A stretch of 64,000 nucleotides of DNA from CAADGY01 sp900696665 (GCA_035063885.1 JAPSFM010000002.1:94844-158843); one strand, 5' to 3'. Shown: positions 1-9,291, numbered from the stretch's first letter. Translations and numbers: made by a program. Notes: generated from the sequence alone by a model not told the origin.

Positions 1-40
1 AGATAATGGTTCTGTTTGCTTCAGTTCTGGAGAAAACTGC

Positions 41-1558
41 ATGACAACCCGACGCAGGGGATCTTTTCCCGGGATCCTCACTGTTTTCCTTCCCCTCGTT
101 CTTTCCGCTCAAAGTCTACAGGATTTTGAGAAACGGGTGACCGAGTTCACGCTGCCGAACGGAATGCACTTCATCGTGCTTGAACGGCACGAAGCGCCAG
201 TGGTCTCTTTTCACGCTTATGCGAATGTCGGTTCGGTCGACGACCCCAGCGGAAAGACTGGCCTGGCCCACATGTTTGAACACATGATCGGCAAAGGAAC
301 CGAGACGGTGGGCACGAAAAACTGGCCCGCTGAAAAGAAAGCGCTGGAAGCTGTCGAGGAGGTTTATGACCGCCTGGAGGCCGAGCGCCGCAAAGAACTG
401 GAGGCCAATCCCGAGACGATCAAGAAATTGGAAGCACAACTTCAGGCGGCTATCGGGAAGGCGAACAGCTACGTCGTTCCCAACCTGTTTGTGCGCGTAA
501 TCGAAGAGAACGGGGCGGCGGGCTTCAACGCCAGCACCGGTTCGGATGCCACCCGCTACTACTACAGTCTGCCATCAAACCGCATCGAGCTTTGGTTCCT
601 TCTGCAATCGGAGTGGTTCAAGCGCCCGGTATTCCGTGAATTCTACAAGGAGCGGTCCGTCGTGCGCGAAGAACGCCGCATGCGCGTGGAATCGAACCCT
701 CAAGGCAAGCTCCAGGAATTGTTGACCGCGACTACCTTTATCGCCCACCCCTATAGAACCATGATCGGTTGGGCTAGCGATATCGAAAACCTGCGCGCCA
801 AAGATGCGGAAGAGTTTTTCAAGACCTACTATGTCCCCGGCAACGTGACGATCGCGATTGCGGGGGACGTGAACCCGGCCCAGGCAAAACAATTCGCGCA
901 GAAATACTTCGGGCCCATTCCCGGTGGCGAACTTCCGCCGCGCGTGATCACTGAAGAGCCTCCCCAGGAAGGTACGAAAACGGTAACGCTCGAGACGGCC
1001 ATCCAACCATTCGTCTTCGCCGCTTACAAAAGGCCGGATCAATTGCATAAAGACGATCCCGTGTTTGATGTTCTGGGAGGCATCCTCTCCAGCGGACGTA
1101 CCGGAATACTCTACAAGGAACTGGTGCGGGACAAGCAATTGGCCCTGGGCGCCGTAGCGATCGCCAGCTTTCCGGGCGGCAAGTATCCCAACGCATTTCT
1201 GTTCATTGCGGCTCCCAATCCCGGCAAGACTATCGAGGAGATTCAGAAAGCCTGGCAGGACATCCTGCGCCGCCTCAAGGAGGAAACCGTGGACGCGGAG
1301 ACGCTGAAACGCGTAAAGACGAAAATTCGCGCGTCCTTGATCCGCCAGCTTGACAGCAATCCCGGGCTGGCTTCGCAACTTGCGTTCTACCATGTGAGCT
1401 ATGGCGACTGGCGGAAGCTGTTCACCGGAATCCAGGAGATCGACAAGGTAACCGCCGCAGATGTTCAGCGTGTCGCGCGGCAGTACCTGAATGACAAGAC
1501 GGCAACTTTGGCGTACACCACTGCACTGAAGCCGGCGTCCAAAGGAGAAGGAAAGTGA
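41..1558 (+). CDS. M16 family zinc metallopeptidase, catalytic subunit
   Basis: Predicted periplasmic peptidase of the pitrilysin/insulinase family (505 aa). Residues 1-23 look like a signal peptide ending near LSAQS. The inverted zinc motif HxxEH is intact (H77, E80, H81 in AHMFEHM). A third Glu ligand is likely at E210/E211 in VVREERRM. Between them, residues about 95-145 form a highly charged helical insertion, which makes the spacing longer than in compact M16B proteins. The start ATG has a GGAG about 9 bases upstream. The stop overlaps the GTG start of the next gene by 4 bases, so the two are translationally coupled. In the family, an active and an inactive half pair to form the peptidase chamber, and the partner here fits the inactive half. 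The physiological substrate is not inferable. Confidence 0.92.
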   Translation: MTTRRRGSFPGILTVFLPLVLSAQSLQDFEKRVTEFTLPNGMHFIVLERHEAPVVSFHAYANVGSVDDPSGKTGLAHMFEHMIGKGTETVGTKNWPAEKKALEAVEEVYDRLEAERRKELEANPETIKKLEAQLQAAIGKANSYVVPNLFVRVIEENGAAGFNASTGSDATRYYYSLPSNRIELWFLLQSEWFKRPVFREFYKERSVVREERRMRVESNPQGKLQELLTATTFIAHPYRTMIGWASDIENLRAKDAEEFFKTYYVPGNVTIAIAGDVNPAQAKQFAQKYFGPIPGGELPPRVITEEPPQEGTKTVTLETAIQPFVFAAYKRPDQLHKDDPVFDVLGGILSSGRTGILYKELVRDKQLALGAVAIASFPGGKYPNAFLFIAAPNPGKTIEEIQKAWQDILRRLKEETVDAETLKRVKTKIRASLIRQLDSNPGLASQLAFYHVSYGDWRKLFTGIQEIDKVTAADVQRVARQYLNDKTATLAYTTALKPASKGEGK

Positions 1559-3687
1559 AACTGAGCGTCGCCTTCGGAACCATTCTCGCTGCCGCTCTTT
1601 GCGCACAGACCACCTCCCCGCCCAAACCGGCCCAACAGAAAGTTGCTGCCGCGCTGCCGCCGTACAAGGCACTGAAGTTTCCGCCGCTGAAACGTGTCCA
1701 GATCCCTGAGATCGCCTCACACACGCTACCGAACGGCATCCGGCTCTACCTGCTGGAAAATCATGAACTCCCGCTGGTGAGCGGATTTGCTCTGATCCGG
1801 ACCGGCAACCTTTTCGATCCGCCGGAGAAGATCGGCGTCGCCGAAATTACGGGCGAGGTCCTGCGAACCGGTGGCACGAAAGCGAAGACCGGCGATGAGC
1901 TTGACGTGGAGCTTGAGAACATGGCCGCGTCGGTGGAGAGCAGCATCGGTGAGACCAGCGGCACGGTCGGCTTCAGCGCACTGCGCGAGAATGCCGGCAC
2001 GGTGCTCGAGATCTTCAAGGAGGTTCTGACAGATCCGGCCTTCCGCCAGGACAAAATCGACCTGGTGAAAACTCAATTGCGCGGCGTCATCGCCCGGCGT
2101 AACGACAATCCTTCGGGCATCGCTTCCCGCGAGTTCGCGCGTATCCTCTACGGCCCGGATACGCCATATGGCGAAATCATCGAATATGAGAACCTCGATC
2201 GGATCGGCCGCGAAGATCTTGTTTCTTTCTACAATCGCTACTACTTTCCAGCCAATACCGTCATTGCGATTCAGGGTGATTTTTCATCCGCCGAAATGAA
2301 AGCGGCTATCGAAAAACTGTTTGCGGATTGGACGGTGAAGCAGCCGCCGGTTCCACCCTTCCCGAAAGTGGAACAGAAACCCACACCAGGAATTTTTCTG
2401 GCGGAGAAGGCGGATGTGAACCAGACCTTCTTCAATATCGGGCACCTCGGCGGAATTCTGAAAGACAAGGACTATCCCGCACTCGCTGTGATGGCCGACA
2501 TCCTGGGTGGTGGTTTTTCAAGCCGTCTTTTCACCCGGGTCCGGACCCAGTTGGGCTATGCGTACGGAATTGGCGCGAGTTGGGGTGCGGCGTACAACCA
2601 CCCGGGCCTGTTCCGCATCTCCGGCAGCACCAAGTCCGCCTCCACCGTGGATACTTTAAAGGTGGTGCGGGAGGAAGTGGACCGTATACGAACACGGGAG
2701 GTGACCGCACAGGAGTTGGACACCGCGAAACAAACCATTCTCAACAGCTTCGTGTTCAACTTCGACAGCCCGAGCAAAACGCTTAACCGCTTGGTCACGT
2801 ACGAATATCACGGCTATCCTCGCGACTTCATCTTTCAGTACCAGAAGGCGATCGAATCCGTAACCAGCGCCGATGTGCTGCGCGTGGCGCGCGAGCATGT
2901 CGCCCCGGAGAACTTCACGGTTGTCGCTGTCGCGAATTCCGCCGAGTTGGGAACGCCGCTTACGGCTCTCGGCAAGGTGCAGCCGATCGACCTCTCCATT
3001 CCCGAGCCTGGGGCGAAAGCAGGTGCGAAAGCGGACGCACAGAGCATCGGGAGAGGGCGGCAACTGCTCCAGCGCGCGCAAGCGGCTATGGGTGGCGCTG
3101 ACAAATTAGCCGCTATTCGCGATGCGACGCAGGTAGCGGAGGTTGAGATTGACACCGGCCGCGGACCGATGAAGGCCACCCGCACTTCGATGTGGCTTGC
3201 TCCGAATGTCTTCCGGCAACAGCAGGTGCTTCCATTCGGCAAGATCACGGCGTTTTACGATGGCGCCGCCGGCTGGATCGCCAGCCCCCAGGGGATCAAT
3301 CCTATCGCCGGCCCTGTTCTGAATCAGGTACGAAGCGAAATGTTTCGGGTGTTTTATCCGCTGATGCTCAGCGACCGGAACCCGGACCGCACGGTGCACT
3401 CCGCCGCTCCCGGCGAAGTGGAGATCTCCGACAAGCAAGGCAACTCCGTCCGTCTCACGATCGACGAGACTACCGGATTGCCGATCAGGCGTTCCTATCG
3501 TACGACAGGGCAGCAGGGACCCGTTGAAGTGGAAGAGGTACTCTCCGAATGGAAAGAAGTGGACGGTGTGCAACTGCCATTCCGGATTGTCGTAAACCAG
3601 GGTGGCAAGAAGTTCTCCGAAGCGGCGATCCGCGAAATCAGGATCAACACCGGGCTGAAACAGGAGGAGTTGAGCAAACAACCATGA
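1555..3687 (+). CDS. M16 family peptidase-like, inactive partner with C-terminal extension
   Basis: Secreted M16-family protein (710 aa) starting at a GTG that overlaps the upstream stop. The N-terminal M16 domain lacks HxxEH: the aligned segment reads GVAEITGEVLRTGG, so it should not bind catalytic zinc. The C-terminal M16 domain keeps the Arg/Tyr-type substrate-binding segment (RVRTQLGYAYGI, near residue 330-340) typical of the non-catalytic subunit. After a spacer rich in Ala and Lys near residue 485-500, an extra domain of about 210 residues resembles the outer-membrane lipoprotein-sorting (LolA/LolB-like) beta fold often annotated in Acidobacteriota. It shares character with the next gene. 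Inference: it is the structural half of a heterodimeric peptidase, with the extension perhaps handling hydrophobic or lipidated peptides. Confidence 0.88.
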   Translation: MKLSVAFGTILAAALCAQTTSPPKPAQQKVAAALPPYKALKFPPLKRVQIPEIASHTLPNGIRLYLLENHELPLVSGFALIRTGNLFDPPEKIGVAEITGEVLRTGGTKAKTGDELDVELENMAASVESSIGETSGTVGFSALRENAGTVLEIFKEVLTDPAFRQDKIDLVKTQLRGVIARRNDNPSGIASREFARILYGPDTPYGEIIEYENLDRIGREDLVSFYNRYYFPANTVIAIQGDFSSAEMKAAIEKLFADWTVKQPPVPPFPKVEQKPTPGIFLAEKADVNQTFFNIGHLGGILKDKDYPALAVMADILGGGFSSRLFTRVRTQLGYAYGIGASWGAAYNHPGLFRISGSTKSASTVDTLKVVREEVDRIRTREVTAQELDTAKQTILNSFVFNFDSPSKTLNRLVTYEYHGYPRDFIFQYQKAIESVTSADVLRVAREHVAPENFTVVAVANSAELGTPLTALGKVQPIDLSIPEPGAKAGAKADAQSIGRGRQLLQRAQAAMGGADKLAAIRDATQVAEVEIDTGRGPMKATRTSMWLAPNVFRQQQVLPFGKITAFYDGAAGWIASPQGINPIAGPVLNQVRSEMFRVFYPLMLSDRNPDRTVHSAAPGEVEISDKQGNSVRLTIDETTGLPIRRSYRTTGQQGPVEVEEVLSEWKEVDGVQLPFRIVVNQGGKKFSEAAIREIRINTGLKQEELSKQP

Positions 3688-4466
3688 AGGTCCTGCTGCT
3701 GTTGGCGACGAGTATGTCTCTGCTTTCCGCCGAGACCGGGCAGGAACGTGGAAAGCGGCTTATCGATGAGGCGATCGCCGCGCTTGGCGGAGACACCTTT
3801 CTCCAGATGAAGGATCGCGTGGAGGATGGCCGCGCATATTCCTTCTATCGCGACGAGCTTTCGGGACTCTCACGGGCGAAAATCTACACCCAATACGTCA
3901 CGCCGGAAGAAAAAGGCAAGCTTGCCGTGCGGGAGCGGCAGAGTTTCGGGAGGGATGAATACAGCTCGGTCCTCTTCAATCGCGAGGGGGGGTGGGAGAT
4001 CACCTACCGGGGTGCACGCCCGTTGCGCAACGAGCAAATTGAACGCTATCGCGACTCAACCAGGAACAACATCTTTTACATTTTTCGTACACGCCTCAAA
4101 GAGCCGGGGATAATATTCGACTCGCGTGGCGCCGAGGTTTGGGAGAACCAACCGGTCGAAAACATCGATATCACCGATTCGGAGAATCACGTCGTTTCTC
4201 TCTCAATACATCACTCCACGAAATTACCTGTCCGCCAGGTGTTCTATAGGCGCGATCCGGAAACACGCGAGCGTATTGAGGAGGTAACGATCTACTCAAA
4301 GTATCGCGATGTAGGCGGCGTGCAGTGGCCTTATACAATTCAGCGGATCCGTAACGGGGAGAAAGTGTACTCCATGTTTTCCGAAAGCGTAACCATCAAT
4401 CAGAACCTGCCGGACACGCTCTTCATGCTGCCGTCCGGCATCAAGAAACTGCCACCGAAGAGATAG
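3684..4466 (+). CDS. Secreted LolA/LolB-like protein of unknown function
   Basis: A 260-residue protein starting at ATG 3684 (MKVLLLLATS), which overlaps the preceding stop by 4 bases (ATGA). A longer in-frame start inside the upstream gene is therefore not needed. Residues 1-16 form a short signal peptide. The rest is predicted beta-rich and resembles the extension fused to the upstream M16 protein: segments such as VGGVQWPYTIQRIRNGEKVYS match the plan 'predicted slope, user-supplied matrix' seen in outer-membrane lipoprotein-sorting homologues. No lipobox is visible. Coupled translation with the M16 pair suggests a common complex or substrate. The function is not established, and the family assignment is by overall pattern only. 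Confidence 0.75.
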   Translation: MKVLLLLATSMSLLSAETGQERGKRLIDEAIAALGGDTFLQMKDRVEDGRAYSFYRDELSGLSRAKIYTQYVTPEEKGKLAVRERQSFGRDEYSSVLFNREGGWEITYRGARPLRNEQIERYRDSTRNNIFYIFRTRLKEPGIIFDSRGAEVWENQPVENIDITDSENHVVSLSIHHSTKLPVRQVFYRRDPETRERIEEVTIYSKYRDVGGVQWPYTIQRIRNGEKVYSMFSESVTINQNLPDTLFMLPSGIKKLPPKR

Positions 4467-4479
4467 GACGCAACGCGCC

Positions 4480-5670
4480 TCATCGATTCCCAAACAGCGT
4501 TCGCAGGTCCGCTTCGTAAACCCGCCCGTGGCGATCGGAAGCGAGGACGATCCAGGGTGCGTCTTCTGGAAACGCGAGCTTCGGTCTTGTCACGTCATTC
4601 ACCGCCGACTGTAGCGTGGCTGCCGGTGCGATCGCGACCATGGGACTCCCGAACACCGGCGGGTCCTCTGCCGTGCCGATCCTTCCGAATACGATGTGGT
4701 CCCGCGTTCGCAACTCCGAATCGTAGATGGTGTGGCCGTAGAGCACCATCCTGCCATCAGACCCGACAGCGACGACCGGCCTGCTGGGAGAACGTGTAGT
4801 CGCATTGTTTGCGTAGGGGATGTTGCGCCAGCGGCCAGCGGGGGTCCGTATCCTCAGAACCAGTTGTGGCTCGCCAACGCGGTCAACGCTGTTCTTGCTG
4901 GCGACCCACAAGGTTCCATCGGTAGTGAGTGCCGCGTTCAAATGGTCGTCGGCGGTGCGATGGCCGGTTTCAACCACCTCCGCGGCATCCCAGTTCTCCG
5001 GCGGATCTCCATTGCGGTGATGCCGCAGGAAGACGCCATCCCGTTGTTGATCGGACCAGAGAACTCCCACACCGTCCGGCAGCGCCGTCACAAGGCAAAT
5101 ATCGTCCGCATCCAAGCCGCTGGCAATCGTGGATGCCACGCTCCAGGCGGAGCCGTCCGCGGAGGTCCATACCAGCACTTCACGGTCAACGGGCGCGGCA
5201 ATCCACCACCTGCCGGTCCCTTCCCGTGCGATGGTCGCTGTCTCGATGGGTTTACCTGGAGAAACCGTCCATTTCGCAAGCACGTGGGCCTGCCATCGAA
5301 ACGGCACTTCTCCGCGAGGACGCAAGCGCAAAACCGCCAGCGTACGGTCCTTTACAACAACGGCGGTCGCGCCGGCTTTATCAAACCAGACGTCGGCGCG
5401 TCCGGGAAGTCCGTCCAAGCTCCGGGCGATCTCCCGGTGCTCGCGCCAACCGGATGCGGTCCGTTGCCACAACGAAGGACCGGATTTGCGTGGAAGCAAC
5501 GCCCACCAGGATCCTTCCGCATACCAGGTCTTCGATTGCGGCTTGTCGGCGGTTGGATTGGACGCATCCACTCGAAACACCGGGTGGTGGCTCGCGGCAG
5601 AGGCGGGCGCCGATATCGCGAGCAACAGAGCGATGCCCGCGGGAATGGAGGGAACGATTGTTGTTTTCAT
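4480..5670 (-). CDS. Secreted protein, probable beta-propeller (sialidase-like fold)
   Basis: A 396-residue protein with a signal peptide ending around APASAASHH (residues 1-26). The body repeats short Trp/Gly strand motifs (WYAEGSWWALLPR, LWVASKNSVDRVG, GSDGRMVLYGHTIYDSE) with the spacing of a six-bladed BNR/sialidase-type propeller. I see no Asp-box series complete enough to call an enzyme. The start overlaps the stop of the upstream RNA methyltransferase by 4 bases (ATGA), so the two are coupled. The function is unknown. It may bind a surface ligand or simply ride on a housekeeping promoter. Confidence 0.7.
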   Translation of the reverse strand: MKTTIVPSIPAGIALLLAISAPASAASHHPVFRVDASNPTADKPQSKTWYAEGSWWALLPRKSGPSLWQRTASGWREHREIARSLDGLPGRADVWFDKAGATAVVVKDRTLAVLRLRPRGEVPFRWQAHVLAKWTVSPGKPIETATIAREGTGRWWIAAPVDREVLVWTSADGSAWSVASTIASGLDADDICLVTALPDGVGVLWSDQQRDGVFLRHHRNGDPPENWDAAEVVETGHRTADDHLNAALTTDGTLWVASKNSVDRVGEPQLVLRIRTPAGRWRNIPYANNATTRSPSRPVVAVGSDGRMVLYGHTIYDSELRTRDHIVFGRIGTAEDPPVFGSPMVAIAPAATLQSAVNDVTRPKLAFPEDAPWIVLASDRHGRVYEADLRTLFGNR

Positions 5671-6875
5671 CGCAGGGTAAGCGCGGCCACTGTCTCGATG
5701 TGAAAGGTTTGGGGAAATAGATCAACCATCTCCATTCGCTCTATCCGGTATCCACCCTCAATTAGCGCTGATAGGTCGCGAGCTAAAGTCGCCGGATCGC
5801 AAGCGACAATCGTAAGCCGCGGCGCGCGGAATCGCAGCAGATGGCGCACCACCTGTTTTCCCAGGCCAGCGCGCGGTGGATCGGCCAGAATGAAATCCGG
5901 CGGCTCGGTGCAGCCCGACAGGAATTCTTCCACTCCCGCTTGTTGGATAGCGACGCTTACACCGGCGGTCCGCGCGTTGAACGCGAGGTCTTTCACCGCG
6001 CCCATACCAGATTCCACCGCTGTGACCCTTCCGAAACGCCGCGCCAACGGCAGACTGAAAAGTCCTACGCCTGCAAACAGGTCCAGCGCATACGCGCCCT
6101 CCGCTCCCTCAAGCGCCGAGTCCATCAGCCGGTCAATCAGAAAGCGGTTCACCTGAAAGAACGACCGGTAGCTAACACGGTACACTTCGCCTGCCGCGCC
6201 GTATTCAATGGCCCGGTGCGTCGCTCCCGGAATGCGCTCCCGGCACCATTCGAAAAAAGAACGTGCGACAGGTCGCGAAGTCTCCGGAACGTTCACCTGA
6301 ACGCCTTCCTCGTTCGTAAAGAGTTCCAGGGTGCGAACGAATTCCGGCCAGCGGCGCTCCCGCATCATCCCGCGAATCCCGGCCAGGGCCTCATTGATCT
6401 TCGGCGAAGAGATCGGGCAGTGCGACACCGGACACAACCGGTGGGAGCGCGCTTGCAGGTACCCAATCTCGCCGGCTGCAATATGGAACTGGGTGCGATT
6501 GCGGTATTGCCACGGCTCCGCCGTTATAGCACCAATCCCGGGCGCCGCTTCGATCTTCCCAATACGCCGCAAGGCTTCGAGCAGAATCTCCCTTTTCTGT
6601 TTCACCTGGTATTCATAGGGAGCATGCTGATAGTGGCACCCGCCGCAGCGGCCGAAGTAAAGGCATGGCGCCTCGACGCGGTCCGGACTCGGTGTGTTGA
6701 TGCGGACGGGAACCGCCCGCACAAGACCTGGCTTTTCGTCGGTCACCCGGACTTCGGCCGTCTCGCCAGGCAGGACAAACGGTGCAAGCACGACACGGCC
6801 ATCGGCCCGCCCAAGCGCATCCCCGCCGTACACCAACTTCTCAAATTCGATGTGATTTGTTTTGGAGGCCGCCAT
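5667..6875 (-). CDS. rlmD: 23S rRNA (uracil-5-)-methyltransferase, RlmD/RumA family
   Basis: SAM-dependent RNA uridine C5-methyltransferase (402 aa from ATG 6875). An N-terminal TRAM-like domain (about 1-58) is followed by the [4Fe-4S] cysteine set C71, C77, C80 (CLYFGRCGGC) and C148/C153. The Rossmann methyltransferase domain contains ALDLFAGVGLFSLP for SAM, DPPRAGLG, and the catalytic motif ACDPATLARDL with nucleophile C359. The iron-sulfur cysteines favour the RlmD/RumA branch over TrmA, but the exact target uridine cannot be fixed from sequence. A longer ORF begins at ATG 6908, overlapping the trpS start on the other strand. I prefer 6875 (MAASKTNHIEF) because the extra residues do not look conserved. 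Confidence 0.88.
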   Translation of the reverse strand: MAASKTNHIEFEKLVYGGDALGRADGRVVLAPFVLPGETAEVRVTDEKPGLVRAVPVRINTPSPDRVEAPCLYFGRCGGCHYQHAPYEYQVKQKREILLEALRRIGKIEAAPGIGAITAEPWQYRNRTQFHIAAGEIGYLQARSHRLCPVSHCPISSPKINEALAGIRGMMRERRWPEFVRTLELFTNEEGVQVNVPETSRPVARSFFEWCRERIPGATHRAIEYGAAGEVYRVSYRSFFQVNRFLIDRLMDSALEGAEGAYALDLFAGVGLFSLPLARRFGRVTAVESGMGAVKDLAFNARTAGVSVAIQQAGVEEFLSGCTEPPDFILADPPRAGLGKQVVRHLLRFRAPRLTIVACDPATLARDLSALIEGGYRIERMEMVDLFPQTFHIETVAALTLR

Positions 6876-6906
6876 CACGTAGGATAAAACTTCGCCTCTA
6901 ATTAGC

Positions 6907-7896
6907 ATGAAAGCACGAGTTTTTTCGGGGGTCCAACCATCCGGTGACCTTCACATTGGAAATTACCTGGGCGCTCTCAAGAACTGGGTCCGGATCCAGT
7001 ACGATTACGAGAGCATTTTCTGCATCGTAGACCTTCACGCCATTACCATATACCAGGAGCCCGCCGCGTTGCGCGCCAAAATCGAAGAAATCGCGGCGAT
7101 TTTCCTGGCCGCGGGCATCGATCCGAAGCACTCCGCCATTATGGTCCAGTCCTCCGTACCGGCGCATGCCGAGTTGGCCTGGATGCTGACCTGCGTTACT
7201 CCGGTGGGCTGGCTGGAGCGCATGACACAGTATAAGATGAAGGCCGAATCGCAGGAGACCGTGGGTGACGGGCTGCTGCAATACCCGGTGCTGATGGCCG
7301 CCGATATCCTTCTATACCAGGCCGCTATTGTGCCCGTGGGAGAGGACCAGCGGCAGCACCTGGAGCTCACACGCGACCTGGCACAGCGGTTCAACTCACT
7401 TTATGGCGACACGTTCGTGATGCCCGAAACGCACCTTCCCACCGTGGGTGCGCGGGTGATGGGCCTGGATGACCCCGAGAAGAAAATGAGCAAGTCCGCT
7501 TCCGGCTCGGGCCACGCCGTGGCGCTTCTGGATCCGCCGGTGCAGGCCAGAAAGAAGATCATGCGTGCGACAACCGATTCGCTGCCGGCGGTTGATTTTG
7601 ACAACCTCGGGGCCGGAGTGGCGAACCTCCTCGGCATCTTCCAGGCGCTCAGCGAATGGCCGGAGAACCGGATGAAGAAGCACTTCGCCGGGATGCGTTA
7701 CGGGGAATTGAAGAAGCAGGTGGCGGAGATGGTTATCTCGCATTTGGAGCCGTTTCAAAAGCGGTACCACGAGATCACTTCGGAAGCCGGCTATGTCGCC
7801 TCCATTCTTCGTGAAGGTGCGGAGCGGGTGGCTCCGATCGCAGATGCTACCGTCGAACTCGTAAAGAAGAGAATGGGCCTGTATACCCTCTCCTAG
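6907..7896 (+). CDS. trpS: Tryptophanyl-tRNA synthetase
   Basis: Class I aminoacyl-tRNA synthetase charging tRNA-Trp (329 aa, normal length for bacterial TrpRS). The HIGH signature appears as HIGN at residues 16-19 within SGVQPSGDLHIGNY, and the KMSKS loop is intact (KKMSKSA, about 194-200). The conserved GEDQRQHLELTRD segment for Trp-tRNA binding is present. No clear Shine-Dalgarno sequence precedes the ATG, which directly abuts the divergent methyltransferase, so the message may be leaderless or nearly so. It is transcribed away from rlmD. Downstream lies a repeated leader and an MFS gene. Confidence 0.97.
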   Translation: MKARVFSGVQPSGDLHIGNYLGALKNWVRIQYDYESIFCIVDLHAITIYQEPAALRAKIEEIAAIFLAAGIDPKHSAIMVQSSVPAHAELAWMLTCVTPVGWLERMTQYKMKAESQETVGDGLLQYPVLMAADILLYQAAIVPVGEDQRQHLELTRDLAQRFNSLYGDTFVMPETHLPTVGARVMGLDDPEKKMSKSASGSGHAVALLDPPVQARKKIMRATTDSLPAVDFDNLGAGVANLLGIFQALSEWPENRMKKHFAGMRYGELKKQVAEMVISHLEPFQKRYHEITSEAGYVASILREGAERVAPIADATVELVKKRMGLYTLS

Positions 7897-7986
7897 TCAC
7901 GGCCGCTTGCTCGCGTGCGGCTCAGTACGGCTGCTTTCGTGCCCATCGAACAAATGATACGTCGAAACGTGGAGACAGGACGCTAG
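7896..7986 (+). repeat. Leader repeat copy A, upstream of the MFS gene
   Basis: This 91-base interval between trpS and the MFS start shares three blocks, in the same order and orientation, with 22800-22913 upstream of an RND gene. They are an opening GTCACGGCCGCTT, a GCGGCTCAG core, and a closing ATCGAACAAATG followed by GGAGACAGGACGCTAG. The last block ends one base before the MFS ATG and contains its likely ribosome binding site. The spacer lengths differ between copies. No coding potential is evident. Confidence 0.75.
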
Positions 7987-9291
7987 ATGACCGCGAACCC
8001 GGTTTCGCTTTCAGCCTACGGACTCCTGCTTCGCACGAACCGGAATTTCAGGCTCCTGTGGCTGGCACAAATTGTCAGCGAACTGGGTGATTGGCTCTAC
8101 TCGGTGGCGGTCTATAGCCTGTTGTTTGAGTACACCGGAAGCGCCAAGTCGGTGGCGACCGCTTTCGTCCTTCAGGTTCTGCCGCAGTTTTTCATCGCGC
8201 CCGCAGCCGGTGTGATCAATGACCGGCTTAGCCGCAAAAAAGTCATGATCTTCGCCGACTGCTTCCGGGCAGTCATCGTACTAGGAATGCTGTTGGTGCG
8301 CGGGCCGGAGATGATCTGGTTCCTGTACATCCTGCTTCTCCTCGAAACCTGCATGTGGGCTTTGTTCGAGCCCGGGCGGAATGCGGTCATCCCGAACATC
8401 ACCACCGGCAAAGAAGTGATTGTGGCTAACACGCTTTCGTCCATGACATGGTCGTTCAATCTCGCCATCGGAGCCGCTCTGGGCGGCGCGATCGCGGTGC
8501 TGTTCGGCCGGACGGCGGTATTTCTCGTAAACGGACTCACGTTCGTTGTGTCCGCTCTGGTGCTTCGCCGGATGGAATTTTCAGAACCCCACCTTGCGAC
8601 GCTCCCGCCGCTGCGAATGCGCGATCTGGCCGATTTCACCCCCATTCTGGATGGCATACGCTACGTAAAGCACGATGCGCGTTTGCTGGCGACAATGTTT
8701 GTCAAATGCGGGCTGGGCTTGATGGGATCGCATTGGGTGATCCTGCCGGTTTTGGGAGAGCGCATCTTTCCCGTCCGCATGGAGGGTCTCGATCCGCAGC
8801 GCGGGGGAATGCTCGGCATGAGCCTGCTGATGGCGTCGCGTGGTGTAGGAGCGCTCCTCGGCCCCATAGTGGGCAGCTACTGGTCCGGGCGTATTGAATC
8901 CCGGCTGCGGCTTGGTATCCTTATCGGCTTCCTCACTGGTTCGCTCGGCTACCTGCTGCTCTCCGCCGCCGGCTCGCTGTGGATCGCGTGCGCCACCGTG
9001 GTGCTCGCTTATGCGGGCGGCTCCGTCATCTGGGTTTTCTCCACCACGCTACTCCAGATCCAGACCGCGGACCGGTTTCGCGGGCGCGTTTTTTCCGCGG
9101 AATTTGCCTTTGGTATGCTCGCCATGTCCACGGTCAGCTACACGTCCGGAGTGCTCATCGATGTTGGACTGACTCCGCAGGAACTGGCAGCCTACACGGG
9201 TTTGATCATCCTCATTCCCGCTGCCGCGTGGGCATTCGCACTACGGCTCTGGAAGAAACCTTGTCCAGTGCCGGATCACCAGGATAGTTGA
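7987..9291 (+). CDS. MFS transporter, EntS-like (MFS_3) exporter
   Basis: A 434-residue inner-membrane protein with about 12 hydrophobic segments. It begins with the soluble lead-in common to MFS_3 proteins (LLRTNRNFRLLWLAQIVSEL) and has the loop 2-3 motif GVINDRLSRKKVMI, the usual D-R-x-x-R-K signature. The best family match by pattern is the drug/siderophore-efflux type (EntS, macrolide exporter-like). The ATG directly follows the repeated block GGAGACAGGACGCTAG, which supplies GGAG/AGGA as the Shine-Dalgarno sequence. Its 3' end overlaps the convergent kinase gene by 51 bases. The substrate is unknown. Sharing a leader with an RND pump supports a role in export. Confidence 0.88.
   Translation: MTANPVSLSAYGLLLRTNRNFRLLWLAQIVSELGDWLYSVAVYSLLFEYTGSAKSVATAFVLQVLPQFFIAPAAGVINDRLSRKKVMIFADCFRAVIVLGMLLVRGPEMIWFLYILLLLETCMWALFEPGRNAVIPNITTGKEVIVANTLSSMTWSFNLAIGAALGGAIAVLFGRTAVFLVNGLTFVVSALVLRRMEFSEPHLATLPPLRMRDLADFTPILDGIRYVKHDARLLATMFVKCGLGLMGSHWVILPVLGERIFPVRMEGLDPQRGGMLGMSLLMASRGVGALLGPIVGSYWSGRIESRLRLGILIGFLTGSLGYLLLSAAGSLWIACATVVLAYAGGSVIWVFSTTLLQIQTADRFRGRVFSAEFAFGMLAMSTVSYTSGVLIDVGLTPQELAAYTGLIILIPAAAWAFALRLWKKPCPVPDHQDS

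Noticed and set aside
575..1720. Long open frame on the minus strand across the M16 gene (381 codons)
   Set aside because: It is antisense to a gene with a complete zinc site. Its composition (runs of Arg, Gln and His) is typical of a codon-bias shadow, and it has no recognisable motif.
5841..6887. 348-codon plus-strand frame
   Set aside because: It is antisense to the RNA methyltransferase with its full cysteine and catalytic motif set.
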